From the NCBI GenBank assembly GCA_948560485.1, contig CAOXUF010000066.1, positions 1 to 9,324 on the forward strand: a stretch of DNA of 9,324 nucleotides. The letters are read 5' to 3'. The first letter of the stretch is position 1. Each line of letters opens with the position of its first letter. Source of the stretch: an uncultured Eubacterium sp. Lineage in GTDB: Bacteria; Bacillota_A; Clostridia; Lachnospirales; Lachnospiraceae. The notes under the pieces were generated by a model, which was given only the letters and a program-made list of their open reading frames with translations, was not told where the DNA came from and did no database searches. The translations under genes and the position numbers were made by a program. Below, piece after piece: positions 5,756 to 9,324 of this stretch.

Positions 5756-8700
5756 TTACTCCTTATATATTTCATCCAGAAACTGTTCCAGTGTGCCATT
5801 CTTAGCATACACAAGAGCATCTGCCTGGCGGAAATTATGTTTGGCAATCACAACTTCTTCATCAAAACCAAGAATATAATTCGTTGCAATCTTATAAATA
5901 ATTTCTGTAGGCGCCAGACCATATACCTGTTTTTCAAAGATATGTTTCAAGCGTTCCTCTTTCTCTGGAAACTGCTTTTTCATAACCTCGCTCTGATACA
6001 GCCTTTTGACGATTTCTGTTATGTACAGTCCAGACTTCATATATAAATCTACAAAAGTCTTATCTGCCATATCAAAACAGCCAGGATTCTCAAACTCTAA
6101 CATATCAACCATTCTCTTAACTACCCATTTTGGCGTAAAAATTTGGTTTGTTTTCTGCGGTGGAATATAGTCAAAAATATCTTCTGTACTTTCTTCATCA
6201 AAATAATCTGCAAGTTCTTGCTTTAAGCGTAAAAATTCTTTTACAGAATCGTTAAAAACAACAGGGTCAAAAAGTTTACCTTTAAACTGTTCTTCTTCTC
6301 CTGTCTGCTCATTGATATACGAACCGCCGTCCCTCAAAAAACGGAACTGGTCAAGGGAGATACTTGTAACTTCCCTGAATACTTCATCTGGAATAATCGT
6401 ATCAAAATTTTCAAGTGTGACATCTTCTGTTCCATATGCCATCAAAAAAGAGGGTATTGTCCTAGAAAATCCTCTTAGATGATCCCGCAGGTCATCTTCA
6501 ATTCCCTTCTTTTCCCGTTCCCTTTTATTCGTTTCTATTGTCCTTACCACATCTTCACTGGAAGATTTTACAAAATCAATAATTGACTCATGCAGTGTTT
6601 CCTGCAATTTGGAAGCTGCATCTTCCTGACGTTTATCAAATTCCTGGTTGACCTGATGCTTGTATTCACTGCTTTCTCGCACACAATCATGAAGAGCATC
6701 CATGCGTTCCCTTTCAATCGTGTTTTTTTCAATCATATAATCGCCAAACGCCTTATTGATGATACGCTCTGACTCGTCTTTTAGCTTACGTTCAATTTGA
6801 TTTCTGTCCGAAGCCTTCATATCAGAAGTATATTCTTCTTTTGCAGTATCCATAATGGTTTTCACTGCTTCTTTCTGAAATACCTCCTTTAACTGTACAG
6901 CAGGATCTGTTTTTCCTTCCTGTGCCGGATGGATATCTGCTATCACTTCTTTTACTTTATCAGGAATATCTTCGAAGATTTTCTTTCCAAATATCTCTGC
7001 CGATTTTCCGATTACATAACCTTCTTCCAAGGATACACCGCCACTTTCATCCAGGGAAAGAATTTCTGCTGTATCGGGCGCAATCTCTGCTTTTTTGCCT
7101 GGCTCAGAAACGGCAGTAAACGATGTAATAATGTCAATGACCTCTTGGGGAGCATGAAATACATGGGAAATATTCTGAAATAGAAAATCACTCATAAATC
7201 CACGGCGTACAACTTCCTGGGAACGGATTTTCCTTGGTATCGATAATACTTTTTCTGCGTCCAATTCCACCATTTCCCCATGCTCATCTTCCCCAATCAC
7301 AGGAAAAAAGTTCAAAAGTTCCTTCACATTCTCCTTACGTGTTCCGGCATCGCCTCTTCCGTCAGAAGTTTTTGCGGATAAGTCATTGGCAAATTCCTCA
7401 AATATCATTAGGGTACGGGCAGGGTCAAAATCAAATACATATGCATTTTTCTTCCGATAAAACACTCCATGATTGGAAAAAAGGCATGGATTCTGTGCGC
7501 GGAATGCTGCCTGCATATATAATGATGGGCTTTTCATATTACTCAATATAAGAACGGCTGTCCATTCTGGAATTGTAATTCCCGTAGTTAATTGCCCAAC
7601 AGAAAGTGTAATGGTTTTTTCATATTTTTTAATCGCTTCTGTTACTTTATCAAAAGATTTTTTACTTTCCTCTGCATCCTCCAGTTTTCCATCACCTGCC
7701 GCCAATATCATTTTATATTCCTGAAATACCGGATGCTGTTCCAGCTTTTTTGCAAGCGCTTTAGCACTATCCACACGGTCTAAAATCCAAAATGTATGCT
7801 TCAGCTCTTTGCGCAATTCATCTGTTGAAAAAGGGAACTTAGATTGTGTTGTCATAGCGTTCAAAAATTTATCTACTGCACCCTCATGTATAAATTTTCC
7901 ATTTTTTGTTTCAAAGAAAATGTTTAAATCGAACGCATATTCTTCTGTTTCTCCCTGAATTTCAATTCCCTGCTCTAATTCGTCTTTAATGATTTCTGAC
8001 ATTTGATACGTAAACAAATTCAATCGGGGAAGTGTGGCATATGGATTTTCTTCTCCTGTTGAAGCATTCCAGCCATGTTTTGCTGACTGCTCATCTGCAT
8101 AAGTCCAGTTGAATATCGCATTCTCTGGGAATTTATCATTTGCAAGAGCTTTAAATGGTGTACCTGACAGATGCAGAGTGAATTTACGATGGATATGGTC
8201 AAAAGCAACATCTGTCTTATAGGTATCAATGCCTTCATGTGCCTCATCAATGATCAGCAAATCCCAATTCATATCTGCAACTTCCCTCAGCTTATCATAT
8301 TCGCCACCAAAATAAATAGACCCTTTCAAATCCTGCAAACTGACAAATTCAATGCAATGATAAGGATGAACTGACGCAGAATTTGCTTTTACATAATCTG
8401 TGCGGGAAAGCACATAGGTTTTTCCTTTTAATGAATCAACATTGCTGACAAACTGATATCCTGATTCTTTCCCTAAAAATTTTACATAATCAGAATACCA
8501 TGAATTTGCAATCGCAGGTCGGTTTGTAACAATCAAAACATTTTGTGCTTCGATTCTCTTACATAACTCATAAACCGATAACGTCTTTCCAAACCTGGGT
8601 TTCGCATTCCATAAATATTCTTTTCCCAAACCAGATTTATAGTATTCTTCCGTCTGTGCTACAGCAAGAGATTGTTCTTTCCGCAGCTTATAAGGAATAA

Positions 8701-9067
8701 CGGCATCTTCCGCTTTCATTATTCCACGATTGGAACGAAATTCAAAGAACCGTTTCTGTGAACCCTGCCCATCGATATGAAACCATTCATTTGCACGATT
8801 ATTTTCAACGCCCAGTTTTTTTAAATAGGCATGAAAATCTCTATCGCTGAAAATTTCTCCCGAACCGTCATCATAGACAGCATTTCCTTTCCATTCTTCA
8901 TGATAGATTACATCTATGGTATGCGCCTGCTGCTCAATACGCTTTTCTACTGACTGTTCCGTATATCCTATTTTTGTCCAGCCATTATGCCTTGATATTT
9001 CTGGAGTTGTATAGGCATAAATCATGGGAACAACACGTTTGGCTGTCTTGATTTTTATTTCTGCCAT
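5756..9067 (-). CDS. Restriction-like GIY-YIG nuclease / DEAH helicase with a C-terminal partial methyltransferase domain
   Basis: An intact 1103-residue protein. Residues 15-98 form a T5orf172-type GIY-YIG nuclease domain: IYAY (16-19), KIGYT (32-36), R43, H79 and EWF (94-96). A superfamily 2 helicase follows: Q-like motif YKLRKEQ (126-132), Walker A AKPRFGKT (155-162), DEAH box IIDEAHEG (272-279), SGTPFK (301-306), TLSVGQLTTGI (487-497) and motif VI QAAFRAQNP (519-527). Residues about 725-855 are charged and helical, perhaps a coiled coil. Residues 973-1100 resemble the N-terminal half of an Eco57I-type N6-adenine methyltransferase: NQIFTPKWVVKRMVDMLE (motif X-like), then FVDLYMKSGLYITEI (1005-1019, motif I-like). 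The protein ends without an NPPY catalytic motif. Its ATG overlaps the stop of the upstream methyltransferase-like gene (TAATG), behind AAAGGAG with an 8-base spacer. I infer a DNA-cutting translocase subunit of a restriction system. Confidence 0.88.
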   Translation of the reverse strand: MAEIKIKTAKRVVPMIYAYTTPEISRHNGWTKIGYTEQSVEKRIEQQAHTIDVIYHEEWKGNAVYDDGSGEIFSDRDFHAYLKKLGVENNRANEWFHIDGQGSQKRFFEFRSNRGIMKAEDAVIPYKLRKEQSLAVAQTEEYYKSGLGKEYLWNAKPRFGKTLSVYELCKRIEAQNVLIVTNRPAIANSWYSDYVKFLGKESGYQFVSNVDSLKGKTYVLSRTDYVKANSASVHPYHCIEFVSLQDLKGSIYFGGEYDKLREVADMNWDLLIIDEAHEGIDTYKTDVAFDHIHRKFTLHLSGTPFKALANDKFPENAIFNWTYADEQSAKHGWNASTGEENPYATLPRLNLFTYQMSEIIKDELEQGIEIQGETEEYAFDLNIFFETKNGKFIHEGAVDKFLNAMTTQSKFPFSTDELRKELKHTFWILDRVDSAKALAKKLEQHPVFQEYKMILAAGDGKLEDAEESKKSFDKVTEAIKKYEKTITLSVGQLTTGITIPEWTAVLILSNMKSPSLYMQAAFRAQNPCLFSNHGVFYRKKNAYVFDFDPARTLMIFEEFANDLSAKTSDGRGDAGTRKENVKELLNFFPVIGEDEHGEMVELDAEKVLSIPRKIRSQEVVRRGFMSDFLFQNISHVFHAPQEVIDIITSFTAVSEPGKKAEIAPDTAEILSLDESGGVSLEEGYVIGKSAEIFGKKIFEDIPDKVKEVIADIHPAQEGKTDPAVQLKEVFQKEAVKTIMDTAKEEYTSDMKASDRNQIERKLKDESERIINKAFGDYMIEKNTIERERMDALHDCVRESSEYKHQVNQEFDKRQEDAASKLQETLHESIIDFVKSSSEDVVRTIETNKREREKKGIEDDLRDHLRGFSRTIPSFLMAYGTEDVTLENFDTIIPDEVFREVTSISLDQFRFLRDGGSYINEQTGEEEQFKGKLFDPVVFNDSVKEFLRLKQELADYFDEESTEDIFDYIPPQKTNQIFTPKWVVKRMVDMLEFENPGCFDMADKTFVDLYMKSGLYITEIVKRLYQSEVMKKQFPEKEERLKHIFEKQVYGLAPTEIIYKIATNYILGFDEEVVIAKHNFRQADALVYAKNGTLEQFLDEIYKE

Positions 9068-9324
9068 TACTCCATCTCCTTTACTTTGGTTTCAATAAAA
9101 TTGATTTCTTCATCAGATAAGTTGTATTTTTTATAAAGCTGCTTATCTATGTTTGCTATGGGAACTGACCAATCGATGTCGGATGAATCAGTAAAATCTT
9201 GTAAGGGAATCATTCTCCAAGTATCCTTATTATTATCTTGAGTAATTATGACAACCCCGCCTCTGCGCGGCTCTCCCGAAAGGATGATCCCATGGCTACC
9301 ACACAAAAGAAACCAAACGCTGCC
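9067..9324 (-). CDS. 3' end of an Eco57I-type DNA adenine methyltransferase, apparently truncated near 9250
   Basis: The frame is open to the window edge, but only the last ~60 residues look like a real protein. From ITQDNNKDTW through IPLQDFTDSSDIDWSVPI, QLYKKYNLSDEEINFIE and the final KEME, it matches the tail I remember from Eco57I-class restriction-modification methyltransferases (..PLQDFT...LYKKYGLTEEEIAFIE..). Residues encoded beyond about 9249 (EPRRGGVV and upstream) do not fit that family. At the same point the DNA becomes GC-richer, and a plus-strand gene start lies opposite. I therefore think the methyltransferase gene has been cut by an insertion or rearrangement, with its 5' part elsewhere. 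No catalytic motif is in this fragment. Its stop overlaps the helicase start, which places the two in one operon. The initiation-like TTG at 9304-9306 has no supporting ribosome binding site. Confidence 0.6.
   Translation of the reverse strand, partial: GSVWFLLCGSHGIILSGEPRRGGVVIITQDNNKDTWRMIPLQDFTDSSDIDWSVPIANIDKQLYKKYNLSDEEINFIETKVKEME
9250..9324. mobile_element. Possible edge of an inserted element
   Basis: From 9250 the GC content rises to roughly 57% over 75 bases, against about 40% or less in the DNA to the left. The rise coincides with the point where methyltransferase-like protein sequence stops. A small CCGC/GCGG inverted repeat follows at once, and then a plus-strand gene start pointing away from the junction. 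A recombinase gene beginning just inside an attachment site would look like this, but only 75 bases are visible and no attachment site can be proved. Confidence 0.3.
9292..9324 (+). CDS. 5' end of an unidentified plus-strand gene
   Basis: ATG at 9292-9294 starts MATTQKKPNAA, which is still open at the window edge. AAAGGA (9279-9284) lies 7 bases upstream, an ideal Firmicute arrangement. It is the only plus-strand start in the window that I believe. Eleven residues do not identify a family. Basic, Thr/Lys/Pro-rich openings of this kind occur in serine recombinases of clostridial mobile elements, which would suit the apparent junction at 9250, but this is a guess. It overlaps the open minus-strand frame, and both cannot be genuine genes here. 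Confidence 0.45.
   Translation, partial: MATTQKKPNAA

Noticed and set aside
5594..6046. Plus-strand 150-codon reading frame, and similar frames opposite the helicase and qat genes
   Set aside because: They lie fully inside well-supported minus-strand genes, lack ribosome binding sites, and give Phe/Ile/His-rich antisense-like sequences.
8020..8250. Minus-strand 76-codon frame inside the helicase gene
   Set aside because: It is an out-of-frame shadow across the DEAH region of an intact helicase, rich in Met and Gln, with no recognisable domain.

Overview
The window looks like part of a defence island from a low-GC Firmicute, probably a gut clostridium of the Lachnospiraceae type. This rests on AT-rich DNA, strong AGGAGG-like ribosome binding sites and the style of the proteins; no taxonomic marker gene is present. 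Almost every gene lies on the minus strand, so transcription runs from the right end of the window to the left.

Right to left: (i) 9250-9324 is GC-richer and seems foreign to its neighbour. It carries a well-formed plus-strand gene start at 9292. (ii) 9067 to about 9249 encodes the last ~60 residues of an Eco57I-type DNA N6-adenine methyltransferase, apparently cut off at about 9250. (iii) 5756-9067 encodes a 1103-residue restriction-like protein: N-terminal GIY-YIG (T5orf172-type) nuclease, superfamily 2 DEAH helicase, long charged helical region, and a C-terminal stretch resembling the first half of an N6-adenine methyltransferase. (iv) 5570-5752 encodes a 60-residue ribbon-helix-helix protein. 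(v) 884-5517 is a complete four-gene QatABCD anti-phage operon: KAP-family ATPase, QatB, QueC-like enzyme, TatD-like nuclease. (vi) 710-883 is a short intergenic region with an unusual 102-bp nested inverted-repeat structure. (vii) 1-709 is the 5' part of an AlbA/Schlafen-type ATP-binding protein gene that runs off the left edge.

Within each block the genes are packed with gaps of 0-3 bases or overlapping stop and start codons. Only two gaps are longer: 52 bases before qatA and 174 bases after qatD. Both coincide with a base-composition change, because the qat genes are clearly more AT-rich than the helicase, ribbon-helix-helix and AlbA genes. The simplest reading is that a qat cassette was inserted as cargo into an older methyltransferase-helicase-regulator-AlbA locus.

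QatABCD is a known system, so the window is not wholly novel. The less explained parts are the helicase with half a methyltransferase domain, the truncated methyltransferase next to an apparent mobile-element start, the structured element before the AlbA gene, and the Met-Gly N-terminus of QatB as a possible substrate of the QueC-like enzyme. No tRNA, rRNA or CRISPR array was seen.
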